Source: Clostridiales bacterium
GTDB lineage: Bacteria; Bacillota; Clostridia; Oscillospirales; Acutalibacteraceae
Reading direction: 5' to 3'
Length of the DNA stretch: 64,000 nt
Assembly (NCBI GenBank): GCA_024684435.1
Contig: JAIKWV010000018.1
Span: forward strand, 24,292 to 88,291
Shown: positions 35,264-42,456 of the stretch, piece after piece
Layout of the letters: the number at the start of each line of letters is the position of its first letter
Position numbering within the stretch: position 1 is the first letter of the stretch
Program-made: the position numbers and the translations under genes
The notes under the pieces: generated by a model
The model's database searches: none
Told to the model about the DNA's origin: nothing
What the model saw: only the letters and a program-made list of their open reading frames with translations

Positions 35264-36520
35264 TTATTCCTTATTCTCAACGCTCCATAAGCCCAGCGCC
35301 GGATTGCTTATGTAATATATCTCCTCGCCGTCCTCAAGGGTGTTGTACCCTTCCTTGAGTTTTGAAGGATCATAACGTTTGACTGCCTCGGAATAGGGCA
35401 TATAGTTGAAATTCGCGCCCCTGACTTCCTCCTCGGTGAGCAGCTCCGTGGCGTAGGTGATGTTGAACCTGCCGTCGGAGGAACCGTGGATAAGATGGGC
35501 GGCAACGGAAAGATTCGCCTTGAGGTCATCGTTGGCATTTACCAGCTCCAGCACCTTTTCGCGTCCCACATAGCCGTATTTGCGGATGAGCCTGTCATTG
35601 TCCTCATCCTCGCCGAATTTTCTCACTCCCGGAGCAAGGACTATAAGATCGCCGTCGTCGGCAATGGCAAGTCTTGTTCTGTAGACCGCTTTGTTGCCCA
35701 GCCATGTGCTCTTGAATTCTCTCGGATCAAGATTCACGACCACCTTTTTAAGGGGTTCCTTGACGTAGATAAGATTCCTTTTCTGACTGTCCGCCACCGC
35801 CAGCTCGAATTCACGGCGTGTGGAGCCTACATACATACCGTGGATGATTGTCTCGTCGCCCTTGTTTGTGGTGACTGTGAGCACATAAAGCAGGGGCAGA
35901 TCCTTAAGGAAATTCTCCTGAGCGTAATCAAACACCTTACGCACCGGTGAAAAATCCCTGCCCATGATGCGCTCAAGTCCGTAGAACGCTCCCAGCATAT
36001 GGGATGAGCTTATCATACTGCTGCCGCCGCACCCCACAAAAATATTCTTTGAGTAGTTCGCCATGCCCACCACCTCGTGGGGGACCACCTGACCTATGGA
36101 AATGATAAGATCGTAGGATCTGTCCAGCAGGCGTTTGTTGACCTCGACGTCTATCTTATCCGTGACAAGACCTTCGGAGACCTCCGAAACGAACTCCCCG
36201 GGGACTTCGCCGATCTTTACCACGTCTTTGCGCCAGTTGTGCACTATGAGCTTCTCAAAGGGGACCTTCTCACCGAAGAACGCCAGACATTCCTCACGGG
36301 TCATGGGCTCGTGGGTGCCCAGGGTGGGCATTATGTCGATGTCGCACACGTCGCTGAGCATATCGTAGTACATGGCGACGATCTTCCCCGCCCCGGAATA
36401 CATTCTGGTGTAATCGGGAGGAAGAAGCAAAATTTTCTTTAGCTTGCGATCCTTTACCGACTCCTTGAGCATGGATAAAACCTGGCTGTCGGTAAGTCCG
36501 GTATCACTGACAATGTGCAT
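35264..36520 (-). CDS. LarA-family nickel-pincer racemase/epimerase
   Basis: A 418-residue member of the lactate racemase (LarA) superfamily, which uses the nickel-pincer nucleotide to racemise or epimerise alpha-hydroxy acids. The active-site residues of LarA are conserved with exact spacing: His70 in GTHEPMT, His148, Lys158 (cofactor attachment, 10 residues on) and His174 (16 further on). Family members act on lactate, malate, gluconate and other aldonates. Here the operon also carries gnd and a sugar kinase, favouring a sugar acid over lactate. The start at 36520 is used since GGGAGG lies upstream of it. No larB, larC or larE maturation gene is in the window. Confidence 0.85.
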   Translation of the reverse strand: MHIVSDTGLTDSQVLSMLKESVKDRKLKKILLLPPDYTRMYSGAGKIVAMYYDMLSDVCDIDIMPTLGTHEPMTREECLAFFGEKVPFEKLIVHNWRKDVVKIGEVPGEFVSEVSEGLVTDKIDVEVNKRLLDRSYDLIISIGQVVPHEVVGMANYSKNIFVGCGGSSMISSSHMLGAFYGLERIMGRDFSPVRKVFDYAQENFLKDLPLLYVLTVTTNKGDETIIHGMYVGSTRREFELAVADSQKRNLIYVKEPLKKVVVNLDPREFKSTWLGNKAVYRTRLAIADDGDLIVLAPGVRKFGEDEDNDRLIRKYGYVGREKVLELVNANDDLKANLSVAAHLIHGSSDGRFNITYATELLTEEEVRGANFNYMPYSEAVKRYDPSKLKEGYNTLEDGEEIYYISNPALGLWSVENKE

Positions 36521-36556
36521 AAACCGATATCCTCCCATTATCTTGTTATTGCAGGT

Positions 36557-36585
36557 ATGATATCACTTTAAGATGTAATTGTCAA
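36557..36585 (-). promoter_or_regulatory. Promoter of the larA operon
   Basis: On the minus strand TTGACA (36585-36580) and TATCAT (36562-36557) are 17 bp apart, with TGA giving an extended -10. It sits about 37 bases before the larA start codon. Confidence 0.75.
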
Positions 36586-37111
36586 TGTTTTGAAGATAAT
36601 TTAAGATACTAAAATAATTGTCGGAAAGTGTAACGTAAAAAACAGATCCATCATGAGACCGTCATGCTCATTTCTTCCGGATTATGTTGATGTCAGGCAG
36701 AAGACGTGTGTAAAGGTGTGCCGCTTTACATGATGCCTGTTTTTGCAAAATATACCTGTTTCGCGGACGTGTACAGTATTCCGATCCACCAAAAAACATA
36801 TTATTTATCGCCAATCGTCGATTTACAGCACCGGCAACGCATCCGATCATTTTCAAAAAATCAATTCCTGTTTCACTGCCGTTTTGACAAGTATATTTAC
36901 TTGTCATTTTCTGTTTCTTCTCTGTAATTTTCTGTAACAATTTTCTACATTTTGTTATTTTCGCTGTGGAAAACTCGGTGGAAAGGTGTGAAAACCCTGT
37001 TGAAAGTATCAAATTCGATAAAAAACGACTGTTATAGTGGTGTTTTGTACCAAAAATATACGCCGTTTTTCAACAGAATGTATAAACTATGAGAAATTTT
37101 TGAAAAATGTG
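36586..37111. other. AT-rich intergenic stretch
   Basis: About 525 bases without a convincing gene on either strand; the open frames here lack ribosome sites and coding bias. Near 36960-37010 there are several GTGGAAA/GTGAAAA-type words in one orientation, one of which (TGTGGAAAA) resembles a DnaA box. I see no dnaA-linked context and assign no function. Confidence 0.5.
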
Positions 37112-37139
37112 TTGACATTAATATAAAAAATGATATAAT
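37112..37139 (+). promoter_or_regulatory. Consensus promoter of the NPKTG surface protein
   Basis: TTGACA (37112-37117) and TATAAT (37134-37139) match both consensus hexamers perfectly. They are 16 bp apart, with TGA directly before the -10 (extended -10). Combined with the AGGAGG site at 37182-37187, this predicts very strong expression of the following gene. Confidence 0.88.
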
Positions 37140-37195
37140 TTAGATGCTAACTTATCCATGGAGGGAACTCCACAAAAACTTAGGAGGAAAAAACC

Positions 37196-37792
37196 ATGAA
37201 AAAAATTCTCGCAGTTCTTCTCGCAGCACTCTTCGTAGTCTCCATGAGCACTATGGCTTTTGCTGAGGACGGGACCACCACAGCAACAGTAACCACAACA
37301 GCAGCTCCCACAACAGCAGCTCCCACAACAGCAGCTCCGAAGCTTACTCTTATTGAGGAGCTCAATCAGGTAAGAACAACTTTCGTTGGTTCTGACGAAG
37401 ACCTTGCTTGGGCATATGCAGAAGTTATCTCCAGATATGCTGAGGACGTTGACGCTATTGCAGCTCGCCAGGAGCTTGTTCAGAATTCATCTCTGTATCC
37501 TGACAACTGGAACGAGTTCGTAAAGATCTTCACAGATTATATCCCCACAGCTGTTAACCAGCAGCTCGACATCGCTGCCCGTCTCGGTTGGGATGCAAGC
37601 GATCAAGATTTCGTACAGGACGTTATCGATCTTGTTAAGGGCGCAGCAGAGAGCGACAAGGCAGCTGACAAAGCAGCTGACACAGCAACAGACGCTAACC
37701 CCAAGACCGGTTCTGCTTCCGCTATCGCTGTTTTCGCAGTTCTTTCAGTAGCAGCTGCAGCAGTTGTTTGCACAAAGAAGAAGGAAGACTAA
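37196..37792 (+). CDS. NPKTG-anchored surface protein
   Basis: A 198-residue secreted protein. A signal peptide (ILAVLLAALFVVSMSTMAFA) is followed by a Thr/Ala/Pro repeat (TTAAPTTAAP), a helical central domain (about residues 50-160), an Ala/Asp/Lys linker, and a sorting region: NPKTG, a hydrophobic segment (SAIAVFAVLSVAAAAVVC) and a TKKKED tail. NPKTG is a variant of the LPxTG sortase signal, so the protein is probably attached to the wall. AGGAGG stands 8 bases before the ATG. The consensus promoter suggests an abundant surface component. I do not recognise the central domain. Confidence 0.8.
   Translation: MKKILAVLLAALFVVSMSTMAFAEDGTTTATVTTTAAPTTAAPTTAAPKLTLIEELNQVRTTFVGSDEDLAWAYAEVISRYAEDVDAIAARQELVQNSSLYPDNWNEFVKIFTDYIPTAVNQQLDIAARLGWDASDQDFVQDVIDLVKGAAESDKAADKAADTATDANPKTGSASAIAVFAVLSVAAAAVVCTKKKED
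37296..37338. repeat. 15-bp tandem repeat in coding sequence
   Basis: The unit ACAACAGCAGCTCCC occurs in tandem nearly three times and encodes the TTAAP repeats of the surface protein. Copy number could vary between strains by slippage. Confidence 0.6.
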
Positions 37793-37830
37793 TTCTTCCC
37801 AAGGTTTTGTAAAAACTTAATTGACTAATG

Positions 37831-37864
37831 TACCCCGGTGGGCAACAGCCTGCCGGGGTATTTC
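37831..37864 (+). terminator. Terminator of the NPKTG gene
   Basis: TACCCCGGTGGGC (37831-37843) pairs with GCCTGCCGGGGTA (37848-37860) over 13 bp with two wobbles and an AACA tetraloop; TTTCTTAT follows. Confidence 0.85.
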
Positions 37865-37967
37865 TTATACTTTGCTTTCAGAGCATTGTTCACTTTACTT
37901 CTTACTGAAAAAACGGGCGGTCATGCCCGCCCCTGCGCTGTAGGAACGAAATCCTCCACGTCCCGAA

Positions 37968-37996
37968 AAAGCCTCCCTCGATGTGAGGGAGGCTTT
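37968..37996 (-). terminator. Terminator of the rubredoxin/flavodiiron operon
   Basis: AAAGCCTCCCTC (37968-37979) and GAGGGAGGCTTT (37985-37996) form a perfect 12-bp stem with a 5-base loop. Read on the minus strand the hairpin runs into TTTTTC, so it terminates transcription arriving from the rubredoxin gene. Confidence 0.8.
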
Positions 37997-38071
37997 GACG
38001 TCATGAGGCAGCGCGGACATATCCGCACCTGCGATTTTCAGCGGGATCAATTCCGCATTCTGCATTAAATT

Positions 38072-38224
38072 TTATTCCTGCTCGAAAGCGTCCTTGCCAA
38101 GGCCGCATGTGGGGCATACCCAATCCTCTGGGATATCTTCAAATGCGGTTCCGGGGGCTATTCCGTTATCGGGGTCTCCTATCGCGGGATCGTAGACATA
38201 ACCGCAGGGGCATACGTACTTCAT
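38072..38224 (-). CDS. Rubredoxin with shortened first metal motif
   Basis: A 50-residue rubredoxin, a small iron electron carrier. It aligns with clostridial rubredoxins throughout ([19 protein letters not shown] and DWVCPTCG). The first metal knuckle reads VCPCGY, so the two cysteines are separated by one residue instead of the usual two. All four cysteines remain, and the three-base difference keeps the frame. AAGGAG lies 9 bases before the ATG. It follows the flavodiiron gene by 50 bases and probably donates electrons to it in O2 or NO reduction. Confidence 0.88.
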   Translation of the reverse strand: MKYVCPCGYVYDPAIGDPDNGIAPGTAFEDIPEDWVCPTCGLGKDAFEQE

Positions 38225-38274
38225 AGTTCAGCACTCCTTATTTTAATTGAATATAATAATCACCCGTGGGTGGA

Positions 38275-40068
38275 TTATTCTGTGATGGGTTCAAAGTCGG
38301 CGGGGCCGTGCTTGCAGAGAGGACAGACGAAATCCTCGGGCAGCTCGTCGCCCTCATAGATATATCCGCAGACCTTGCACACAAAGCCCTTTTTGCCCTC
38401 GGTCTTCGGCTTGGGCTTGACGTTATGCTGGTAATATGTATAGGTCATAGTGTCCTTGTCGCTGATGACTCTTGCCTCGGTGATGGAACAAATGAACATA
38501 CCGTGGCTTCCCAGATCCACGTACTGCTCCACCTTGAGGGAGATCATGGCGTTGATGTAGTTGGGCAGGATGACAAGCCCGTTGTCGGAGCGCGCCGGCT
38601 GGGTACCCTCGAATTTGTTGACGTTCCTGCCGCTCCTAAAGCCGAAGCTCTCAAACACGCTGAAGGGAGCCTCCACAGAAAGACAGTTGACGTTCATGAT
38701 ACCGGTCTGTTTGATGACGTGATGGGAATAATTCGCCTTGTTGATGTTGACTGCCACACGGTTGGGATTGTCCGACACCTGGGTGACGGTGTTCACTATC
38801 AGGCCGTTGTCGTTCTTGCCGTCGTTTGACGTGACGACGTACAGACCGTAGCCGATGCGGAACAGGGCTGTAAGGTCGTTTTTGTTTGCGCTTTCGGGAT
38901 CACGCTCGATGTAATCCCTGCAAAGCTCATCCGCAAGAGCCTCTATTTGATCCTTGTTCTCCTGGTTCATGGCGGACATAATTTTAACATTGTTTTCCGT
39001 CCATGTGATATTCTTGCAGCCGGAAAGCTTTTCCTTCATCACCTTTGCGGCAAGAGGCGCCCATGAGCCGTTTTCGATAAGACCTATTGTACGGTTGCGG
39101 AAATTGCGCTCCGTCAGGTGGTCGATAAACTCACGCATAAAGGGAAAGATGTCCGCGTTGTAGGTGGTGGTGGCAAGGACTATTTTGCCGTAACGGAAAG
39201 CGTCCTCCACACACTCCGCCATATCGTCGCGGGCAAGGTCGTTTACAACTACCTTGGGGCAGCCCTTTGACTTGAGCTTTTCAGCAAGGAGCTCCACCGC
39301 TTTTTTTGTGTTGCCGTAAACGGAGGTATAGCAGATCAGAACGCCCTCTGTCTCCACACCGTAGGATGACCATGTGTTGTACAGACCGATATAGTAACCT
39401 AAATTCTCCGTAAGAATGGGACCGTGAAGGGGGCAGATTATTTCTATATCCAGCTCTGAGGCCTTCTTGAGCAGGTTCTGCACCTGAGCGCCGTACTTGC
39501 CCACGATGCCCACATAGTACCTTCTTGCCTCGCAAGCCCAATCCTCTTCAACGTCCAGAGCGCCGAACTTTCCGAAGCCGTCCGCGGAGAAGAGAACTTT
39601 ATCCGCGACATCGTAGGTCACCATGACCTCCGGCCAGTGTACCATGGGAGCGAACACAAAGGTCAGCTCGTGCTTGCCAAGAGAAAGACTGTCCCCGTTG
39701 TTCACCTCAAGCTTTTTTTCGCAAAGCCCTTCGCCGAAGAAATTGTCCATCATGGTAAAGGTTTTCCCGTTTGCCACGACGGTGGCGTCGGGGTATGTAT
39801 TAAGGAAATTTTTTATGTTTGCGGAATGATCCGGCTCCATGTGCTGAACGATGAGATAATCCGGCTTTCTGCCATTGAGAGCCGCGGAAAGATTATCCAG
39901 CCATTCATGGGTGAATTTTATATCCACCGTGTCCATGACGGCTATCTTGCTGTCCATTATCACATAAGAATTGTACGCCATGCCGTTGGGAACGTCGTAC
40001 TGCCCTTCAAAAAGGTCAACGATGTGGTCGTTTACGCCTATGTATTTTATGTCGTCCGTTATTCTCAA
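38275..40068 (-). CDS. Flavodiiron protein with flavin-reductase and rubredoxin domains
   Basis: A 597-residue multidomain enzyme that reduces O2 or NO in the cytoplasm. Residues 1-250 are the beta-lactamase-like diiron domain with ligands His76, Glu78, Asp80 and His81 (HMEPDH), His144, Asp163 and His215, all present. Flavodoxin covers about 250-395 (CYTSVYGNTKKA). A flavin-reductase-like split barrel covers about 410-555, and a C-terminal rubredoxin covers 560-597 (FVCKVCGYIYEGD and FVCPLCKHG). The fusion puts a whole electron chain on one polypeptide. The start is a TTG at 40068, supported by GGGAGGG 6 bases upstream. Confidence 0.93.
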   Translation of the reverse strand: MRITDDIKYIGVNDHIVDLFEGQYDVPNGMAYNSYVIMDSKIAVMDTVDIKFTHEWLDNLSAALNGRKPDYLIVQHMEPDHSANIKNFLNTYPDATVVANGKTFTMMDNFFGEGLCEKKLEVNNGDSLSLGKHELTFVFAPMVHWPEVMVTYDVADKVLFSADGFGKFGALDVEEDWACEARRYYVGIVGKYGAQVQNLLKKASELDIEIICPLHGPILTENLGYYIGLYNTWSSYGVETEGVLICYTSVYGNTKKAVELLAEKLKSKGCPKVVVNDLARDDMAECVEDAFRYGKIVLATTTYNADIFPFMREFIDHLTERNFRNRTIGLIENGSWAPLAAKVMKEKLSGCKNITWTENNVKIMSAMNQENKDQIEALADELCRDYIERDPESANKNDLTALFRIGYGLYVVTSNDGKNDNGLIVNTVTQVSDNPNRVAVNINKANYSHHVIKQTGIMNVNCLSVEAPFSVFESFGFRSGRNVNKFEGTQPARSDNGLVILPNYINAMISLKVEQYVDLGSHGMFICSITEARVISDKDTMTYTYYQHNVKPKPKTEGKKGFVCKVCGYIYEGDELPEDFVCPLCKHGPADFEPITE

Positions 40069-40103
40069 GTCAAAGCCCTCCCGCTAAATATTATTGTTAT
40101 TTT

Positions 40104-40132
40104 ATTATACAATAGCCGTGTGGAAAAATCAA
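40104..40132 (-). promoter_or_regulatory. Promoter of the flavodiiron/rubredoxin operon
   Basis: On the minus strand TTGATT (40132-40127) and TATAAT (40109-40104) are 17 bp apart, about 36 bases before the TTG start codon. Confidence 0.65.
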
Positions 40133-40247
40133 CCGCCATCGCGCCCGATATGTAACAATTGATTTTTGCAATAATTTATTCAGATGAACATCTGACAAGG
40201 TCTATGAACGCAATTCCATGCGGATTTATTCGGACAACACCGAGAAC

Positions 40248-40275
40248 CAACGGCACGCATATATGCGTGCCGTTG
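40248..40275. repeat. 28-bp perfect palindrome, copy 2
   Basis: A perfect 28-bp inverted repeat with core GGCACGCATATATGCGTGCC (40252-40271), flanked on both sides by complementary CAAC and GTTG. The core is identical to 25-44. No T run follows on either strand, which speaks against a simple terminator. It lies about 70 bases beyond the stop of the SGNH hydrolase gene. Confidence 0.75.
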
Positions 40276-40343
40276 TGCTACATTTGGCAGAAAGATGCAA
40301 TAAATCAAATTTAATGTTCGTGTCCGCCAATCAGCCCGAGCCG

Positions 40344-41516
40344 TTATTTCCCGATGCTGCCGATGGCTACGAACGCTCTGAAGAAGAATACCCTGAACCA
40401 GTCGATTACCGTCACAAGGAAATCTTTGATTTTAAGCATAAGGTTTGACGAATCGCCTTTAAGGTCTTTTTCGACGGCATCGATCACCCTTTCGGCTATC
40501 TGAGAATAACCGTGGGGTGTGGGATGCGCTACAAGAGCGTACTCGATAGGATCACTGATGGACATGATCTGACCTATGGACATCTGTGTTGCGGAGGGGG
40601 GCGTATCTACATCGGAAATATCCACGTACATATAGCCGTATTTCGAGGCGCACAGCCTGATGTAGGAATTCATCGAATCCATGATGCCGTTGAGGACAGA
40701 GCCTATCGGGATAGCGATATCGTCCGTCAGCGTAGCTTTTCTGATAGGGTTCATGGTGCCTACGAGAACGACCTTCGCGTCGGGATTATTCTCCTTGATA
40801 AAGTCGAGGAGAAGAGGATACGCGTCCTTCCAGTAGTTGAAATATTTATTGAGCAGATTGACGATGTTGGCTATGCCGGCGGGAATGCTTGCGGTGTCGT
40901 TAAGATCGATCTTGTTAAGACCGAATATCTGCGCCTTGTAAATGACGTCCGTCTGACCCAAGCCGATAGTGATAAGGCTGGCGTTTTTGAACATATCCCG
41001 GACGCTCATGATCTCCCCTGTCCTGCCGTAGGCGGCGTCGCCGTCAATAGTAAGGCTCGAAGGGTCGCCGAAATACTGAAGATCCGTAGCGTAACGTCGC
41101 AGCATACTGGAATCGCTATAGGTGAACTCCTCGTCACGGAAGCCGTCGTCGATCCCGAGAAGATCGAGCACATACGCGACGGAAACTGCGTCATGAGCCA
41201 GGGGCCACAGCTTTGCGCTCGTGTCGCGGATATCATCCGGCGTGTTCAAACCAAACGCCTTGGAAACTCGATTGGGGTAAGAGCCGTCAACGTTGCGGCA
41301 GTTATAATTTCCGTAGGAATCGTTGAGATAAAGCTGATCCTGCCAGTTCTCGCCCGCCCCGTAACCGCGGGTGAAGCTGTCGCCCACGGCCAGATATCCG
41401 ATGCCTTCTTTAAGCGAAGCGTACGGGTCTTCCACCGCAAAAGACGGGACCAGAATAAGCGGAACCGTAATGAGGACAGCAAGGATAAGCGCAAATATCT
41501 TAGTTGAACGTTTCAT
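40344..41516 (-). CDS. Secreted SGNH/GDSL-type hydrolase
   Basis: A 390-residue exported esterase-type protein. A signal peptide (residues 6-28, ending PSFAVED) precedes the SGNH fold: block I YLAVGDSFTRGYG with the nucleophile Ser, a block III variant TIGLGQTDV, and the C-terminal catalytic HPTPHGYSQ. Family members remove acyl or acetyl groups from lipids or polysaccharides, including plant cell-wall esters; the substrate is not known here. The last 30 residues (MLKIKDFLVTVIDWFRVFFFRAF, written in two parts at the Val) are hydrophobic and may bind the membrane. AGGAG precedes the ATG. Confidence 0.85.
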   Translation of the reverse strand: MKRSTKIFALILAVLITVPLILVPSFAVEDPYASLKEGIGYLAVGDSFTRGYGAGENWQDQLYLNDSYGNYNCRNVDGSYPNRVSKAFGLNTPDDIRDTSAKLWPLAHDAVSVAYVLDLLGIDDGFRDEEFTYSDSSMLRRYATDLQYFGDPSSLTIDGDAAYGRTGEIMSVRDMFKNASLITIGLGQTDVIYKAQIFGLNKIDLNDTASIPAGIANIVNLLNKYFNYWKDAYPLLLDFIKENNPDAKVVLVGTMNPIRKATLTDDIAIPIGSVLNGIMDSMNSYIRLCASKYGYMYVDISDVDTPPSATQMSIGQIMSISDPIEYALVAHPTPHGYSQIAERVIDAVEKDLKGDSSNLMLKIKDFLVTVIDWFRVFFFRAFVAIGSIGK

Positions 41517-41552
41517 GATTTTTCATCTCCTGTTTTTTATCTGTCACTTATA

Positions 41553-41581
41553 ATTATAATCGTAAATTTTGATTTTGGCAA
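41553..41581 (-). promoter_or_regulatory. Promoter of the SGNH hydrolase gene
   Basis: On the minus strand TTGCCA (41581-41576) and TATAAT (41558-41553) are 17 bp apart, about 37 bases before the start codon. Confidence 0.7.
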
Positions 41582-41742
41582 TAGCTGAAAATTTGTTCCG
41601 GTCAGCGTCTCACATCGAAATCGCGCAGAAAAATATTGCCGGTCAACTCTGACGATAACAAGCAATAGAAAATCCGTCTGCCCATAAAAGCGCCCCCTCT
41701 TTGCCGTCAAGCCGGGGCGGTGAAAAAATTTTTAAAAACTTA

Positions 41743-41757
41743 TTGACACAGTGTCAA
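41743..41757. promoter_or_regulatory. TetR operator 1
   Basis: TTGACACAGTGTCAA is a perfect 7+1+7 palindrome that covers the -35 box. An almost identical palindrome lies 36 bp downstream. The directly following TetR gene is the obvious regulator, acting on its own operon. Confidence 0.85.
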
Positions 41758-41771
41758 CCGTTTGATATAAT
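41743..41771 (+). promoter_or_regulatory. Promoter of the TetR operon
   Basis: TTGACA (41743-41748) and TATAAT (41766-41771) are 17 bp apart. The -35 box is the left half of operator 1, and operator 2 begins at the predicted transcription start, so a bound repressor would block polymerase at two points. Confidence 0.85.
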
Positions 41772-41778
41772 GAGATCG

Positions 41779-41793
41779 TTGACACGGTGTCAA
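41779..41793. promoter_or_regulatory. TetR operator 2
   Basis: TTGACACGGTGTCAA differs from operator 1 only at the central base. It covers the predicted transcription start. The centre-to-centre distance of 36 bp is about 3.4 helical turns. Confidence 0.85.
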
Positions 41794-41826
41794 TTTGTGG
41801 AAATTTCATGTCAAAGGAGGAACAAG

Positions 41827-42441
41827 ATGTTCAAAGGAACGCCCGAACTTATCGCCGAGCGGCGGGAAGAGATAATAAATGCCTGCGAAAAACTCTATCA
41901 GACTATGAGCTTCAAGGAGATCACGCTCAAAGAGATCGGGAACGAAGTGCCCTTCTCCAGACCAACGATATATAATTACTTTGAAACGAAGGAAGAAATA
42001 TTCCTTGCGCTGTTTGAGCGCGAGTACAGAACGTGGACGAAAGACCTTGAGAATATCGGGAAGAAAGAAATCGACGCGTCAAAGCTTGCGGAGGCGGCGG
42101 CAAGATCCCTTGAAAAGCGCGCTCTGATGCTGCGGCTTTTGTCCGTGAATCTGTATGATATGGAGGAAAACAGCCGTATTGAACGGCTCGTCGAATTCAA
42201 AAAAGCGTACTGCGCCAGCGTGGCAGCCTTTGACGCGCTGCTGCAAAAGGCTTTGCCCGGTCAGAATGAAGAAGAACGCCGCGAGACACTAATTGCCGCC
42301 TTTGAGTTCATTCACGGCGTTTACCCCTACGCCCACGCTACCAAAAAGCAAATCGAAGCCATGAAAGCGGCCGGCGTCCGGTACGATAAAAAAAGCATAT
42401 ATGAGCTTTCCCTCATAGGACTGAATAAAATTCTCAAATAA
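41827..42441 (+). CDS. TetR-family transcriptional repressor
   Basis: A 204-residue regulator with an N-terminal TetR helix-turn-helix (residues about 10-60: FKEITLKEIGNEVPFSRPTIYNYF, written as two helices joined at GNEV). The C-terminal ligand-binding domain is unlike others I know. The start at 41827 is fixed by AAAGGAGG 6 bases upstream; the open frame continues further upstream through the operators but without a ribosome site. It should repress its own operon, which includes an alcohol dehydrogenase and a flavodoxin. The inducer may be an aldehyde or another electrophile, by analogy with YqhC/YqhD logic (inference). Confidence 0.88.
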   Translation: MFKGTPELIAERREEIINACEKLYQTMSFKEITLKEIGNEVPFSRPTIYNYFETKEEIFLALFEREYRTWTKDLENIGKKEIDASKLAEAAARSLEKRALMLRLLSVNLYDMEENSRIERLVEFKKAYCASVAAFDALLQKALPGQNEEERRETLIAAFEFIHGVYPYAHATKKQIEAMKAAGVRYDKKSIYELSLIGLNKILK

Positions 42442-42456
42442 CAGGAGGAAACAACA

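Noticed and set aside
36668..37012. 114-codon minus-strand open frame in the larA/NPKTG intergenic region
   Set aside because: No start signal, no hydrophobic or domain pattern, and atypical codon use. It looks like chance in AT-rich DNA.
36955..37160. Cluster of GTGGAAA/TGTGGAAAA words and a TTATCCATG, considered as DnaA boxes of a replication origin
   Set aside because: Only one word is close to the DnaA consensus, spacing is irregular, no dnaA or dnaN gene is near, and the region mainly serves as a promoter region for the NPKTG gene.
37296..37338. Short tandem repeat considered as a CRISPR fragment
   Set aside because: Units are 15 bp without spacers, in frame, and encode a TTAAP stalk of a surface protein.
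37838..38068. Small plus-strand open frame after the NPKTG gene
   Set aside because: It begins inside the terminator stem of the NPKTG gene and contains the minus-strand terminator hairpin at 37968-37996; no ribosome site is present.
40512..41507. 331-codon open frame on the plus strand, antisense to the SGNH hydrolase gene
   Set aside because: It lacks a ribosome site and its translation shows no family motif, while the opposite strand encodes a complete signal peptide and SGNH blocks. It is a shadow of that gene's codon bias.
41701..41826. N-terminal extension of the TetR gene
   Set aside because: It would run through both operators and the -10 box and has no ribosome site, while the ATG at 41827 has AAAGGAGG at the best distance.
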